The position numbers were made by a program, and so were the translations under genes. Source: Leptobrachium leishanense (lineage: Eukaryota > Chordata > Amphibia > Anura > Megophryidae). From it: a stretch of 64,000 nucleotides of DNA. The stretch lies in NCBI GenBank assembly GCA_009667805.1, contig CM019069.1, forward strand, positions 51,644,422 to 51,708,421, read 5' to 3'. The notes under the pieces are model-generated. The model did no database searches. It saw only the letters and a program-made list of their open reading frames with translations, and was not told where the DNA came from. This document shows positions 33,768 to 45,968 of the stretch, piece by piece. The number at the start of each line of letters is the position of its first letter. Position 1 is the stretch's first letter.

Positions 33768-35121
33768 TTAAACACCTGAATAGTGTTTTGGACCAATGGG
33801 AAGTCAGTTCCCTCTGCAAAAAATAGTGGCGAAACTGAGTTCCCATATGTTCCTTCTGGACGTGACCCCTGAATATAATCCTGTGTTGATATATGGGTGG
33901 GAAAAGCAGCATCAGATATTCGGTGAGCTAACTCACTTGTCATCATATTCCGACCCTGCATGAGCTCCTGTCCTGACCATGCATTAAGCTTTGCTTGCAA
34001 TTTGGAATTAGTGGCTCCTTACTATACTATAGGTGTTTAGGAGCCGTTAATAAAGGCTCAGAGAGAGAACTGCAAAATATTCCAATGTAGATTACGTGGT
34101 GCAGAAGGCAGATGCAACCCACACTTCCTCTGATCCCAGTGTGTCAGTGTGACCCTGCATATGCAAGCTTGCACAGGGTATTGCCTTGGCGCCATGGACT
34201 TGTTTGGACTCCAGGAGCCAATACCACTCTCAAATGGATCTGTGAGCAGGTCCCATATATTTCAGCTCAAATAGCTAAAACATTGGCTTAGTTGAAATAG
34301 AGATGATTGTCACAAAGAAGACACAGAGACAGACTCAGTTGAGTTGAAACATCTCTGATGAATGTCCAATAAAGTTACCCACCCTAGAAGCACTGCAGTG
34401 CACGTGCCTTCTTTGTGACAAGTACTGCTTGGGCCGGGACTCTCCTGACACGTATTGACACCCAGCATAAGACTGTTTGTTTATGGAGAGGGTTTGCTGT
34501 TGCTTAAAACCTGAAATAGAGCTGGTAACATGGATCTGCTTAGGGATATTGGCTTGTGATGATATTTTCCCTTAGCTTCTCTGGGTTAGTGAGAAGAATG
34601 GAATGGGGCCCACAAAGAGAGGTCCTACCATGAACCCCGTTTAACACAGAGCTGGTACTTCTATCAGATTACTTATCTTGTTTCTACAAACCTACAATAT
34701 ATTTTCATAGACAAATCAACGTGTAACAAGAGAGAGGGATCCCTTCAAATGCGCCATGATTTGAAAGCGATTAAAGTGCACCCAACTCAATTAATCTTCA
34801 CAAAGCGGTGATAATGAAACCGATACCTATATTTAGAGCTTTGAGTAACTAAATATACAGCTTTCATGTTCAAAACATTTCCCTTCTCTCCAGTCAAAAC
34901 AACCAGCTTACCCTCTTAGTCACCAAATCTAAAAGATTAATTGTGGAGCCAGTGTCCCTTTCCATGTTAGGTCATCTTTATTTCAATTATTCAAATGTTA
35001 CGTTTCCTATTAGTAGATATTACAAGCAAGTCTGAAATATATTTTGTTGAGGATTTAACCATTATTAAGTTGACTTATTCATTTATGGTAAGAGGGACAA
35101 GTCAATATCCTGTTATACATA
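33768..35121. other. No gene; small inverted pair at 34308/34408
   Basis: TGTCACAAAGAAG (34308-34320) and CTTCTTTGTGACA (34408-34420) are perfect 13-bp inverted repeats. They surround GTTGAAACATCTCTGATGAA, which resembles the GAAAC repeats elsewhere. The rest is unassigned. Confidence 0.45.
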
Positions 35122-36027
35122 CAGGGTAATTCAAAGAGATCCGAATGGCTGGAGAAAGGTAACCGAATGCTGAAAATCAGGGCACGGTTACCTTTCCTGG
35201 CCATTCGGCTATCCAGAGAGCAGGCAATTCGCCAAATCCTGGCGAATTGGCTGAACATATGGTGCCTGTTTGAGGGCAGTGAAATCCCCATAAAAAAGCA
35301 CTGCTTCGGCTATTCAGAGAACACAAACCAGCAGTGAAAGGTTCCCGAATTGTCCTGCCATTCGGTGGTTTCATGCGGCAGATTTATTCAGGCGAATAGG
35401 CTTCAATGTTAAAAATATTCCCGTTTTAATTCAATATCTAATAAACCGTTCATTATAAAATTATGCAGTAAAGAGTCTCTTTATTTATAGATTTTTTAGG
35501 ATATTTTAAGCATTTTTCTGGATTTTTGTTTTTTAAAAAAAAGTCAGATTTCTTTTTTTTTTTTTTAAACTTTACTTATTTTTTCTGTAACAGCCCTTTT
35601 TATTATCATTCCTTGGATCTCATATGTAAATTTCAGACATTTTCGCTCAGTAGTTTCTTTGCAAACAGCGTTTCACTTTTCAAACATTCAAGCAAACTGT
35701 TTTGCTAATTTATTCACTTCACTCGTCTGCGGTCTCGGCTTTTTCTGGCGGCTTCGCTGCGTGTGATCGGCTCCTGCTTGGGTTTTTCCGGCGTTTTCGG
35801 CAGGTTAATCCAGATGTTTTTGCAGGTTTCGGCGTGCATTCGCTGGGTTTTTGCGGTGAGTTTTCGGCGGGTTTTCGGCTGCTTTTCCCTGCACTTCGAC
35901 GGCCCTGTGGTGTTTGCTGAATACACCGCAGGGTCGCCGAAATGGGATCGGCAAAACAAATCGAATTGAAGAGAACGAAAAGTCACCGAACGTGCGGTGA
36001 CATTTCAATTCTCTTTGAATAACCCTG
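35122..36027 (-). mobile_element. Family E element, copy 2 (inverted relative to copy 1)
   Basis: A 906-bp copy with ends CAGGGTAATTCAAAGAGA and TCTCTTTGAATAACCCTG and ATA on both sides. The GGTAACCGAATGC end now lies left and the AAAAGTCACCGAACGTGCGG end right. The latter hairpin has lost pairing on its last bases. Confidence 0.8.
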
Positions 36028-37213
36028 ATAGTTTCTTTTAGTAATGTACATGGATATTATTCCTACATATTTGTGTAACATTTGTTGAATATTTTACTGC
36101 AGTTTTAGTGCGTATTTTGAAAAGATACTTTTATATATGTACACATTCAGTGGTGACCAAGACATCATCGGGACTATTTTCTGAGTAGGTCTCATGTGTA
36201 TGAATTAAATAATTGATGTTGTTGGTCCACACTAAAATGCTTCATGACATCCTTTCCAGAAGTACAGATTCCCCTTTGCGAGTGCAAGCGACCTTGAAAT
36301 ATTTGCACATTTCTACCTGTCTATATAATGCAGCACCAGCATGTTTCAGCGTATGAGCAAAATTTCAGTTCGCTGTGGATTTTTATTGTGTATACATTCC
36401 CCTGATACAAACAGTGAGTGAAGAATATGAACGACCCCAGTAGATGCTGCCGAATAGAGGGGAAAAAAATAAACTGTTCATTTGTGTGCGAAAATAGAAG
36501 GCGATAGTAGCTAAAATGAAAGAAGATAGGGGTAAAATGAGAAAATGTAAACCCTAAATAAACGCACACACGCGTAAATGCCTTTAAAATAAATAAGCAA
36601 AATTGTCAGACGCTGCACTTGATGTCTCCTAAATCTTATGCCGGCTTCAGCCATAAAACATTTGTTCCCAGACAGAAGCGAGCTACAATGGTCTTGAATT
36701 AAATCTTCCAACTTTATTATATTTATAAGCAACACAGACAACATTTCAGTCCCTCCATGGGGATTCTGAAGAAAATTCCCATGGAGTGATGAAACATTGA
36801 CTGTCTAACATAAATACAGTAAAGTCTGAAGATTTAGTTGAAGACTCTTGGATTGCGATTTTGGTCTGGAAACTATATACAGTATAAAACATGACAAGAA
36901 AAAAGGTTGTCATTTGCGCTTACCACTGTAGCTCCATGTGAAACAAAACACAGAGGTTTTGGTTTACTTGAATAGCCATTAAAGTTTTAAGCTCACCTGC
37001 CACGTCACGGCACCTCTGGTTGGGTGGGTCCTAGACTAATTAAACCAAGAGCTGCTATCTAAGCAACCAAATATCATCATTCTGTTTCTCAGCCAAGAGA
37101 GAGACTGGTGGGTTTATATTTATACAGTCACCAGAAACAATTCCACTTTGGGATTAAAAAAAAGAAAACACGGAAAGAGGCAGCAGCAACAATGACCTGG
37201 CTGGGGATACAAC
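36028..37213. other. No gene; palindromic GAAAC repeat at 36740-36800
   Basis: CAACATTTCAGTCCCTCCAT facing ATGGAGTGATGAAACATTG forms arms of about 23 bp around TTCTGAAGAAAATT. This is the same fold-back/GAAAC layout as at 48690. Otherwise unassigned. Confidence 0.5.
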
Positions 37214-38204
37214 AAAATATACAAGTGGGAGGCACATCTGCAAACTGTTGTAAGTCGTACACCGTTCACCTGAGTTGGATGTTAGGGATGTGCGTTTCGG
37301 GTTTCGGAATTTTGGAATTTTCACGAAATTTCCCGATTCGTGTCTTTGGATTCGGCCGAATTTCCGAATCAGGTGGGACCCGAAAACCGATAGATCCGAA
37401 AAGTTTTCCGAGCCGAAACGAAAAAATTTCGGATTTTTCGAATGGACTTGAAATGTGTCAAATCGAAATTTATTTTTGCTCTATTCATGATTTCGGTTCC
37501 ATTCGGGATTTCGGTTCCATTTCGGTAATTCTGGACATCGTATATTTAACTATTATCGGTTATATCGCTGATTCTGTAAATTTTGTATTTGTAAATGCGT
37601 GTCACTTGTTTCTTGTGGCATTCGGGTCAGTTTAGCGTTTTTTAAATCGTTTTGTTCATTTTTTTTGTTCCTTGGCTTTCATACCATATTAATATGATTA
37701 AATAAAGTTGTGAAATGTATATTCAATTATTCATAAGAAAAAAAGGATCTTTATTTAATAAAAAAAAACACGATAGAATCGCCAGAATTATCGTAGACAC
37801 TTTGAAACGAGGAGAACAGACGTTCCGAAAAAACGAAAATTTCCAAAATTTCCGAAAAGTCGATACAAAAAACGAGCAAAGTGACCCGAAAACACGAAAA
37901 ATGGTCGATAATCCGAAAAAAAATGTACACGAAAAACGAGCCGAACCGAACCGAATCGAAACAGAAATCAGCCGAAACGAGCCGAATAGAAAATTTTAAA
38001 CATCCGAACAAATCGAACCGAATCGAACCGAAAAAAAAATCGGTGCACAAGCCTATTGGATGTACATACCCTCAAATTAAAGCTGACAGTCTGCAGTTAA
38101 AGCACATTGTGTTTGTTTCATTCCAACTCCATTGTGGTGGTGTATAGAGCCAAAGATGTTAGAATTGTGTCCATGTCCCAATATTTCTGGACCTGACTGT
38201 ATAT
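37214..38204 (+). mobile_element. Tc1-like 3' fragment split by a hAT-like element
   Basis: 37214-37282 (GTGGGAGGCACATCTGCAAA onwards) and 38064-38202 (ending ATTTCTGGACCTGACTGTA before TA) join into the typical 3' subterminal region of a Tc1/mariner family. The element is cut at its 5' side; no transposase remains. It is distinct from the intact Tc1 at 58 kb, whose ends read CAGTTGTGTTC. Confidence 0.75.
37275..38063. mobile_element. hAT-like family G element with exact 8-bp duplication
   Basis: The element 37283-38055 (773 bp) starts TAGGGATGTGCGTTTCGG and ends TCGGTGCACAAGCCTA. It is flanked by exact TTGGATGT copies (37275-37282 and 38056-38063). Removing it with one TTGGATGT restores the Tc1 sequence across the joint. 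Interior: clusters of TTCGG, CCGAA and CGAAACG. ORFs of up to 175 codons are motif artefacts. Confidence 0.85.
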
Positions 38205-40362
38205 GCAGAAAACTGGGGGAGGCCGCACTCTAACCCTAACATGGATTTTATAAAAAGGTGCCACTGAGATCAATGAATACAACATACAATATAGAGTGCA
38301 CTCTGCTTAAATATACTATAAGAGATTTCAAAAACACCCCGCTGAGAAAATAATTTATAATGCTGGAGTTTTAGTCACAAATTGTGTTCACAAGTATAGT
38401 TTTATGTATATGGACTGTTTTTTTTTATATAAATGGAGGTTGCTATTAAATATTTTAATATTATAATTTTATTAAATATATTATATTAAATTAGCACTAT
38501 TGTTCATTTGTTGTTGCTATAGACAATATTAATTATAACTCTACAGTCCAAGGTTTTCATCTAACCAAGGATGAAGAGTGTGGTAGGTTTTGTGAGAATG
38601 AAGTGCATGGGAGGCCTTGCGTGGTAGGACTTTTTTAAATGTATGGCATGTTTGGGGGCAAGGGGGAGGAGTCAGCACATTTAAATTTTTCTTTATCTAA
38701 ATTTCTCCCATTCAGATTTCCTCATTATATTTTTGCAGTGTTATTCTGTCCTTGGAGCAAAACTTCATCTCCTCCCAGCTCAATCAATGCTTCTAGCGCA
38801 GTGTGTGGGGGTTAACCATTAGACTCAGGGCCGGATTTATATCTCAGGAGCCTGTAGGCAGAGAAATCTGGAACGCCCCCACCTTCCCAAAAAAAAGTGG
38901 CAAAACTACTTTTTAAATTTTTGTTTTGGGGAAGAAAAAAAACAACTACTATTAAAAAAAAAAAAAAAACTACTGCTAAAAAAAAAAACAACTACTATTA
39001 AAAAAAAAATGAAAAAGTTTCTCGCGGTGCTCACATCTAAAGGAGGGGCAGAATCTGTTGCCTTAAAATGAAGCAAAAGCATGTGTTCTAGATGAACCAA
39101 TGTGTAATAAAGCATTGCACCAGGCTTAGGAAATGAGAAGGTGAGTTAGTGCAGTGGCATTGTTTGCTTTATATATATTTCTCCTTAACACTCATAACCG
39201 TAACAAGAACCCTCATGCTATAAGGATCACAGCTGGGGTCTATTGGTTCCTGAAGGCTACTGAAGAAATAGGATTAACCTCTTGTATATAATAAGGAAGT
39301 AGTTTAAATTACTAAAATGCTTAGTTACCTAGACTGGATTTAAAACTTACTTAAGAAAATCATACAGCGCTAATGGTTCAAGCCATTTTTACACAATCAG
39401 CAGTAGCAGAAACAGCAGCCAAGGATCCTATTAACATTATTTGGAATGATGTGGTCTCATTGCAAATTAAATTCATTTGTCGCAAGCGAATTTCATTTGC
39501 ATTTGGGCTCTATTTGGTGCCCCCATATTTTACACATTGGGCATGATGACAGAGGTGCTAACACTTTTTAAAACCAGATGGAGAATGTCTCTATTGGACT
39601 TTTCCACAGCAGATTGTGCCAGATCTCAGAACTGCAGTAACTCCATTTGGCCAGCAGATGGCCACATCTGCTTGCCAAATAAGTCATTACTGTAAGAAAT
39701 ACATTGGGAATATTCTCAAATATTTATTACTGTATAATTAATTAAAAATGATTTTCCAACAAAAAAAAACCACTGGGTCCTGAAGGTGTTTTTTTTGGGG
39801 CAAACACTTGGCAGTGAATGGGTTAGAGGTGCTTCACAAGTTGTCTGATAAAGCAGTATCTCTCTCACTGGAAGTCCATTACCAGACATTTTATGTTAAG
39901 ACCGCCCTGTAGGTGAGATCAACAAGCTAAAACTCATCTGAGACCTCCTGAACAGGATTTACCCATACGCCTTTCCATTAAACTTTCTTGGTGAAGGTCA
40001 CACGTACTTTGTATTATGCCTATTTGTGCAAAAACGGGTCATGATCACATACAATAGAAACAAGTCCGTTCCTGTTCGACATGTCTGAAAGGTGAACTTT
40101 TTTTATGTAATATAGAAAAACGATACAAGTGACTGAATTTATGGTCGCTGATGAATTCCTCTTTCAGTGGAGCATGTAATTAGGTAAATGAATAATGTAC
40201 ATTAAGAGCAGTGACATGCATTACAATTAGGAAATAGACGGCTGGGATTATTTAGGAGAAAAAAGTTCCTTATTAATTTAATCTTTTAGGACTTCTACAA
40301 CAGGAATTAAAGAAAATGTTACTAGCTAGAACCAATTTAACAACATGTATTGTTAAGATAAT
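38205..40362. other. No gene; small repeat fragments
   Basis: 38826-38900 (CAGGGCCGGATTTATATCTC) resembles the GGCCGGATTAA module of family K. A-rich tracts follow at 38930-39012. 39785-39825 (AGTGAATGGGTTAG) recalls the right end of family C. Nothing else is assigned. Confidence 0.4.
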
Positions 40363-41284
40363 CAGGGTTATTCAAAGAGATTCGAAAAGTCACCGCACGT
40401 TCGGTGACTTTTCGTTCTCTTCAATTCGGTTCCTTTTGCCGATCCCATTTCGGTGACCCTGCGGTGTATTCAGCAAACACCACAGGGTCCCCGAATTGCA
40501 GGGAAAAGCTGCCGCAAACCCGACGAAAACTAACCGCAAAACCCACCGAATGCACGCTGAAAACCCTCAAAAACATCTGGATTAACCTGCCGAAAACCAC
40601 GGAAAAACCTGAGCAGGAGCCGATCACCCGCAGCGCAGCCGCCGGAAATAGCCGAGAAAGCCGAGACCGCAGACAGAGCGAAGTGAATAAATTAGGAAAA
40701 CAGTTTGCTTGAATGATTGAAAAGTGAAACGCTGTTTGCAAAGAAACTACTGAGCGAAAATGTCTGAAATTTACATATGAGGTCCAATGAATGATAATAA
40801 AGAGGGCTGTTACAGAAAAAAGAAGTAAACTTAAAAAAAATAAAAATCGGACTTTGAAAAAATAAAAAATTAAGAAAAATGCTTAAAAGATCCTAAAAAA
40901 TCTATAAATAAAGAGACTCTTTACTGCAGAATTTTATAATGAACGGTTTATTAGATATTGAATTAAAACAGGAATATTTTTAACATTGAAGCCTATGGGA
41001 TTCTCCTGAATAAATTTGCCGAATTAAACCACCGAATGGCAGGGCATTTCAGTAACCTTTCACTGCTGGTTTGTGTTCTCTGAATAGCCGAAGCAGTGCT
41101 TTTTCATGGTTTCCACTGCCCTCGAACAGGCACCGACCAGGCACCATATGTTCAGGCAATTCGCCAGGATTTGGCGAATTGCCTGCTCTCTGGATTGCCG
41201 AATGGCCAAGAAAGGTAACCGAACGCTGATTTTCAGCGTTCGGTTACCTTTCTCAAGCAATTCGGATCTCTTTGAATAACCCTG
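40363..41284 (+). mobile_element. Family E element, copy 3
   Basis: A 922-bp copy in the orientation of copy 1, ends CAGGGTTATTCAAAGAGA and TCTCTTTGAATAACCCTG, AAT on both sides. All terminal hairpins are complete (GTCACCG...CGGTGAC; CCGAACGCTG...CAGCGTTCGG). It is the best-preserved copy. Confidence 0.85.
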
Positions 41285-41377
41285 AATCTGTTCAGCATTT
41301 ATCTGATATAATGTAGCTCATTTTGAAGCATCAGACACAGAATAAAATGTAGTTCAAGATAAGTGAGTTAGCAGTAG

Positions 41378-42790
41378 AGGTATGCACAGCTGAAAAATTT
41401 GTTTAGTTTCAAAATAATTTCATCCAAAACAGAATTTGTTTGAATACTGATTTGTCTTGGTAAGTTCGTTTCATAATTTCTATTCGTAATTTGGATTCAA
41501 TTCAAATTTTAGGATTTGTCAAAAGCTTGTGTTATGTGGTTCTGCTTTAACAAAATCACTTAAACCAAAAAGAGGTTTACTATCTTAACATCGCCACCCT
41601 GTGGACACGTTATATAAAGACATGTCAAAAAGTTGCCTTTGAAAAATTATCCCTAGCATTAGGAAGCTAAAGTCCTATTTTATGCAAAGCAAACTGCGCA
41701 TTTGTACTTAATTTTTCACAATTTTTTAGGTAACAGATTCTGCTACGCTTGTGTCAAAAGAAGGAGCAGAATCTTTTGGCTTGCGGTAGGGTACCACAAC
41801 TCTTAAAGTAACCCCAACCCTAAAACAAGCACATATACAGGGTTATTCAAAGAGATCCGAATTGGGACCGAAAGTTAACCGAACGCTGAAATTCAGCGTT
41901 CGGCTACCTTTCCTGGCCATTCGGCTATCCAGAGAGCAGGCAATTCACCAAATCCTGGCGAATTGCCTGCACATACGGTGCCTGTTCGGTGCCTGTACGA
42001 GGGCAGTGAATCCCAATAGAGAACAAAAACCTGCAGTGAAAAGTTGCTGAATTGCCCTGCCATTCGGTGGCTTCATGCTGCAGATTTATTCAGGTGAATC
42101 CCATAGGCTTCAATGTTGAAAATATTCCCGTTTTAATGCAATATCTAATAAACCGTTCATTATAATATTCTGCAGTAAAAAGTCTCTTTATTGTTAGATT
42201 TTGTAGGACCTTTTAAGCATTTTTTGGGATTTTTTTGCAAACATTTTTTTTCCTTTTTTTTTTAAATCGTTTTTTCTTTTTTCTGTAACAGCCCTTTTTA
42301 TTATCATTCATTGGATCTTATATGTAAATTTCAGACATTTTCCTTCTGTAGTTTCTTTGCAAACAGCGTTTCACTTTCAAACATTCAAGCAAATTGTTTT
42401 TTTTTTTTTCTTTACCTCCTTCGTCTGCAGTGTTGGATTTTTCCAGCGGCTGCTCTGCGTGTGATCGGCTCCTGCTCGGGTTTCTCTCGCGTCTTCGGTG
42501 GGTTAATCCAGATGTGTTTGCAGGTTTCGGTGTGCGTTCGCCGTCGTTTTGCGGTGAGTTTTCGGTGTGTTCGCGGCGACTTTTCCCTGCATTACGGCGG
42601 CCCTGTGGTGCTTGCGGAATACACCTCAGGGTCGCCGAAATGGGATCGCACCGAATTGAAAAGAGCGAAAAGTCATCGAACGTGCGGTGACTTTTCGATT
42701 CTCTTTGAATAACCCTGATTGTAACCCTAGACCTAAAACACACACAAATGGTAACCCTATAATAACATTAAAACTATCACCAGTGTAAGT
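41378..42790. mobile_element. Degraded hAT-like G element split by family E copy 4
   Basis: It starts TAGAGGTATGCACAGCTGAA, nearly the terminus seen at 9535. On either side of the E copy are AACCCCAACCCTAAAACAAG and AACCCTAGACCTAAAACAC, as in the G fragment at 6360. The right end is not found. Confidence 0.5.
41838..42717 (-). mobile_element. Family E element, copy 4
   Basis: An 880-bp copy, inverted relative to copy 3 and only 553 bp from it. Ends CAGGGTTATTCAAAGAGA and TCTCTTTGAATAACCCTG; flanks ATA and ATT, so one base of the duplication has changed. Terminal hairpin CCGAACGCTG...CAGCGTTCGG intact. Confidence 0.8.
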
Positions 42791-43522
42791 AAAAGGATAA
42801 CTAAAATGATACTATTCTTGCCTGTAAAATGGTACAAATACAAAAGCAATCTTTTATCGAGTTAAACACAATTTTACGCATCTTATTATATTAGTGATCA
42901 CATCCTAAAATTGGGAAATAATTTTAAAAGGTGACTTTTTGAGGTGTCCGCTGCCGCTAACAGAAAGAACTTGAGAACAAATTGTTCCCAGTGCCCTTCC
43001 TCCGGCCGTGCAAAACTGCATGCATGTGATCTCACGCAGAGCTTGCACAAGCACCCATGGAGCCTTCTGAACTCCAGGAAGGAGACCATCAGTGTTGTGT
43101 GGGAGTGCTATCAGTATCAATTAGAGGCTCCCTAATATTATGAGTTGAACCGCTACCATATTGGTTCGCTAGTAAAAGACCCGGTAGTATGAGAGAGCCA
43201 CTAATTGTTTAACGAGTTGTGTTGACTTCTTCCATTAGCAGCTCCATAGTATTGGCTCGGCCATATTCAATATAAGGTTGAGAGGGAACAGATGCAAACC
43301 TATTGATTGGGCTTTAGGAAAGCATGGCTTCTGTATTGATACATGCTGAGGTTATTTGCACAAACCAAGAGTCCTATGCCATCAATGCAGTGATATGCTA
43401 AGTGTGAGAACAAGCTGGGATTAAGTCATGTCAACGGCTCAGACTCTTCCGCAGTGCTGATAGCAAAGCTGCTGCTTCCACAGCCTGATGGAGAAATTAA
43501 AATAACTTTTTATTTCCATTTT
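42791..43522. other. No gene seen
   Basis: Unassigned. Overlapping ORFs on both strands at 42898-43135 have no recognisable domain. Confidence 0.5.
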
Positions 43523-43714
43523 AGGCTGGTGTAAGACGAACGTTTTTCAGAGCGGAAGGAACATCCGTGAGAGTGGACGTTTCTTCCACACTGACGCCAA
43601 TCTGGCCACCTCGCTGAGCGCATTAACTGCTGCATTCGCTCAGCGCTGCAAGGATCGGTCCTCCTATGGAGGATCACGCTTTGCAGACCTTTCGAACGTG
43701 CATTGTAGCGCTTC

Positions 43715-44671
43715 GACGGGGAGCAGGACCGTCTTTAACGCTGGGCAAAAGGGGCAGTTGCCCCGGGCCCTGTCATTGTTGAGGGGCCCAAAACAGCTAC
43801 CCCTCGGGCCCGTGGAAACAGTGGACGACCGCCGGCGCTGCTAGTGGAATGCATTAACAGCATTTCGCTAGCAACCCCCTCAACTGGCCGTGTCTTCTTG
43901 CGAGTGCCAGTGTGCTTCCTCGCGTGGCCGCTGTCCTATAAAGGCTGTGACGCGGCCTACTGGCAAGCTCTCGCGAGAGCACACCAGAGCCTTCAGAAGC
44001 CAGCGGCCACGCGGGGCAGAATGCTGGCGCTCGGAGGTCTGTGCTGGGTTTATATATTTCTGGGGGTCTGTGCTGGGTACATATATTTCTTGGGGGAGGT
44101 CTATGCTGGGTACATATAATTCTGGGGGCCTGTGCGGTATACATATATTTCTGGGGGGCCTGTGCTGGATACATATATTTGTGGCGGCTTGTGCTGGGTA
44201 CATATAATTCTGGGGCCTGTGCTGAATACATATATTTCTGGGGGGGTCTGTGCTGGGTAGATAATTCTTATTTTTGTTTTATTACTAGACTATATAGATA
44301 TTTGTTTTACACTTAAAACATAATAATGCTCATTTGCACTTTATTACTGAAAGTTATGAAGATATTATTATGCCTTTTCTCCCCAGAAAAAAGAACCGTT
44401 AATAGAAATATATGGTGAGAAAGAGCCTAGAAGAGGCTATAATTGGCATGTATGTACTGTTACAGGTCAATCTAAGGACTTATTTTTGAGCCAGTTCTTT
44501 ATTCTTACATTATTAAAGCTTTTTGAGACAAATACATGATGTATTTGTGGGTTTTTTTTGGGATGTTGGGGGCGGAGAGCAAAATTATGCAATGGGTGGA
44601 CTTTCAGGAGGGGGGGTAAGAAAATGTTTGTCCAGGGTCCAATCAATACTAAAGACGGGCCATGACGGGGA
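43715..44671. mobile_element. hAT-like element with exact 8-bp duplication
   Basis: The element 43723-44663 (941 bp) begins GCAGGACCGTCTTTA and ends TAAAGACGGGCCAT (one internal stretch differs). It is flanked by exact GACGGGGA copies at 43715-43722 and 44664-44671. The related D fragment at 27.36 kb shows the undivided site. It carries GGGGCAGTTGCCCC near the left end and a minisatellite. Confidence 0.8.
44041..44262. repeat. 29-bp minisatellite, about 7.5 units
   Basis: Units follow the pattern GTGCTGGGTACATATA-TTCTGGGGG-CCT, 28-33 bp long, with variation in the G run and a few substitutions. The overlapping ORFs on both strands (repeating GYIYF or QHRPP) are products of the repeat and not genes. 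Confidence 0.9.
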
Positions 44672-44843
44672 GGCTTTCAGCACGGCCACAGCACCTCCGT
44701 TGTAGCACGTCCGCTGTAGCACGCGCAATTTGTGCGCTCTTTACAGCGTGTGGCCGGCCCTGTCAAAGCGCCACAACGCCGTGACGGACGCCGGGAGGCA
44801 CGTCAGTACGGGCAGACATAGTGCGCTTGTCTGACATGGCCCT

Positions 44844-45297
44844 GAATGTGTAATCCTTGAACAATCTTAAAGAATGCCCTCCTCATTGCCTTATTCCCTT
44901 GCAGTCAGTCTCCTAATACATATTGACACACGTGTGCCGTTACAGATGCAGCGAATATCGCCAGGATAAGCACCAAATAGAACATATAGCATCAAGATTC
45001 AACTGCACATGTCAGCAGAAGCAAAAACTGTATTTTTTTACTATGCACTTACACAACAATATTATAAAAAGCATTTATTTCAAAAGCGGGTTAATTACAA
45101 TGTATTTCCAGTTGAATTGATTTGAATCAGATTCTGCGCTCACAGTCTTGAAGTAAACCTGGAAGCGTTCTACATACAGTGAATCCTATTATACTGTATT
45201 TGTTTTCTTTTCTGCAACAGTCACAGTGTATGTATTACACTAGCAAATCGTGTGTTTTTAACATACAGTTCTCCCAGTTCTATATTTTGTCTATCTA
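44844..45297. other. No gene seen
   Basis: Unassigned sequence between two D elements. Confidence 0.5.
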
Positions 45298-45726
45298 AGG
45301 CTGGGGTCAGACCAGCGCACTTTTAACGTGCGTTCTGGCGCACATAATTACGGCCGCACTAGCAGCAGATGACGGGCAATGATGGCCAATATACGATGTA
45401 CGGCCGCACAAAAGTCCGGCCGTGCAACGCAAGTGGAATTTGAACGCATTTTTCTGAGAACGCTGAACCGCTAGTACTGACGTACTGAGTGCGCAGCTGC
45501 GGCATAGCGGCGTGTGTGCGTGATTAGGAGATGTCAGACGCTGCTAATGTCCAGCCTACATAACGTCCAGACGCAAAAAGAGTTTTATTGACGATCCATA
45601 CAAAATCACGCCCGAAAATGCGCGTCGTCTGACTGTTTTTGCGCATTCCGTGAAAAAATACGTCAATGCGTTCGGACGCACTTTTTCACGTTCGCAGGGA
45701 AAAATGCTTTCGTCTGACCCTAGCCT
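45298..45726. mobile_element. Family D MITE, copy 1
   Basis: About 429 bp. The ends AGGCTGGGGTCAGAC and GTCTGACCCTAGCCT are inverted repeats. The interior (ACGGCCGCAC, GCTAGTACTGACGTAC, GATTAGGAGATGTCAGACGC) matches 51599-52008 along its length. CpG-rich, no coding capacity. Confidence 0.8.
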
Positions 45727-45968
45727 AAAGCAGAGGAAAAGTTTCTGTATCCATTTGCTGATCTTCTGTGATCATTCTGATTATTTCCAGGACATGTGTA
45801 TTTGACATGTACTTTACAATAACCAGTTGGATCCTGTGCGATATATTTCTTAAATTGTTAAACAAGTTGAATTGTTAATTTATATTACTGAATACTAGAA
45901 TTTTTGTAATATTATTTCTATCTGTGGCATAAGAGTGAAAAAATTATATTATAGTCAGCAAAAACATA

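Larger units (their letters stand above)
43523..44843. mobile_element. Family D-related element, split by a hAT-like element
   Basis: The left end AGGCTGGTGTAAGACGAACG and right end GCTTGTCTGACATGGCCCT are decayed inverted repeats of family D. GGTCCTCCTATGGAGGATC and GCGCTCAGCG-type stems match the fragment at 27319-27547 in reverse. Without the insertion about 370 bp remain. Confidence 0.65.

Noticed and set aside
37108..37635. A 175-codon ORF
   Set aside because: It crosses the junction between a Tc1 remnant and a hAT-like element, so it cannot be an old gene.
43854..44231. A 125-codon minus-strand ORF and a matching plus-strand ORF with repeated peptides
   Set aside because: Both are direct readings of the 29-bp minisatellite and have no domain or gene context.
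44041..44262. A CRISPR-like tandem array
   Set aside because: Units are adjacent with no unique spacers, and the setting is eukaryotic; it is a minisatellite.
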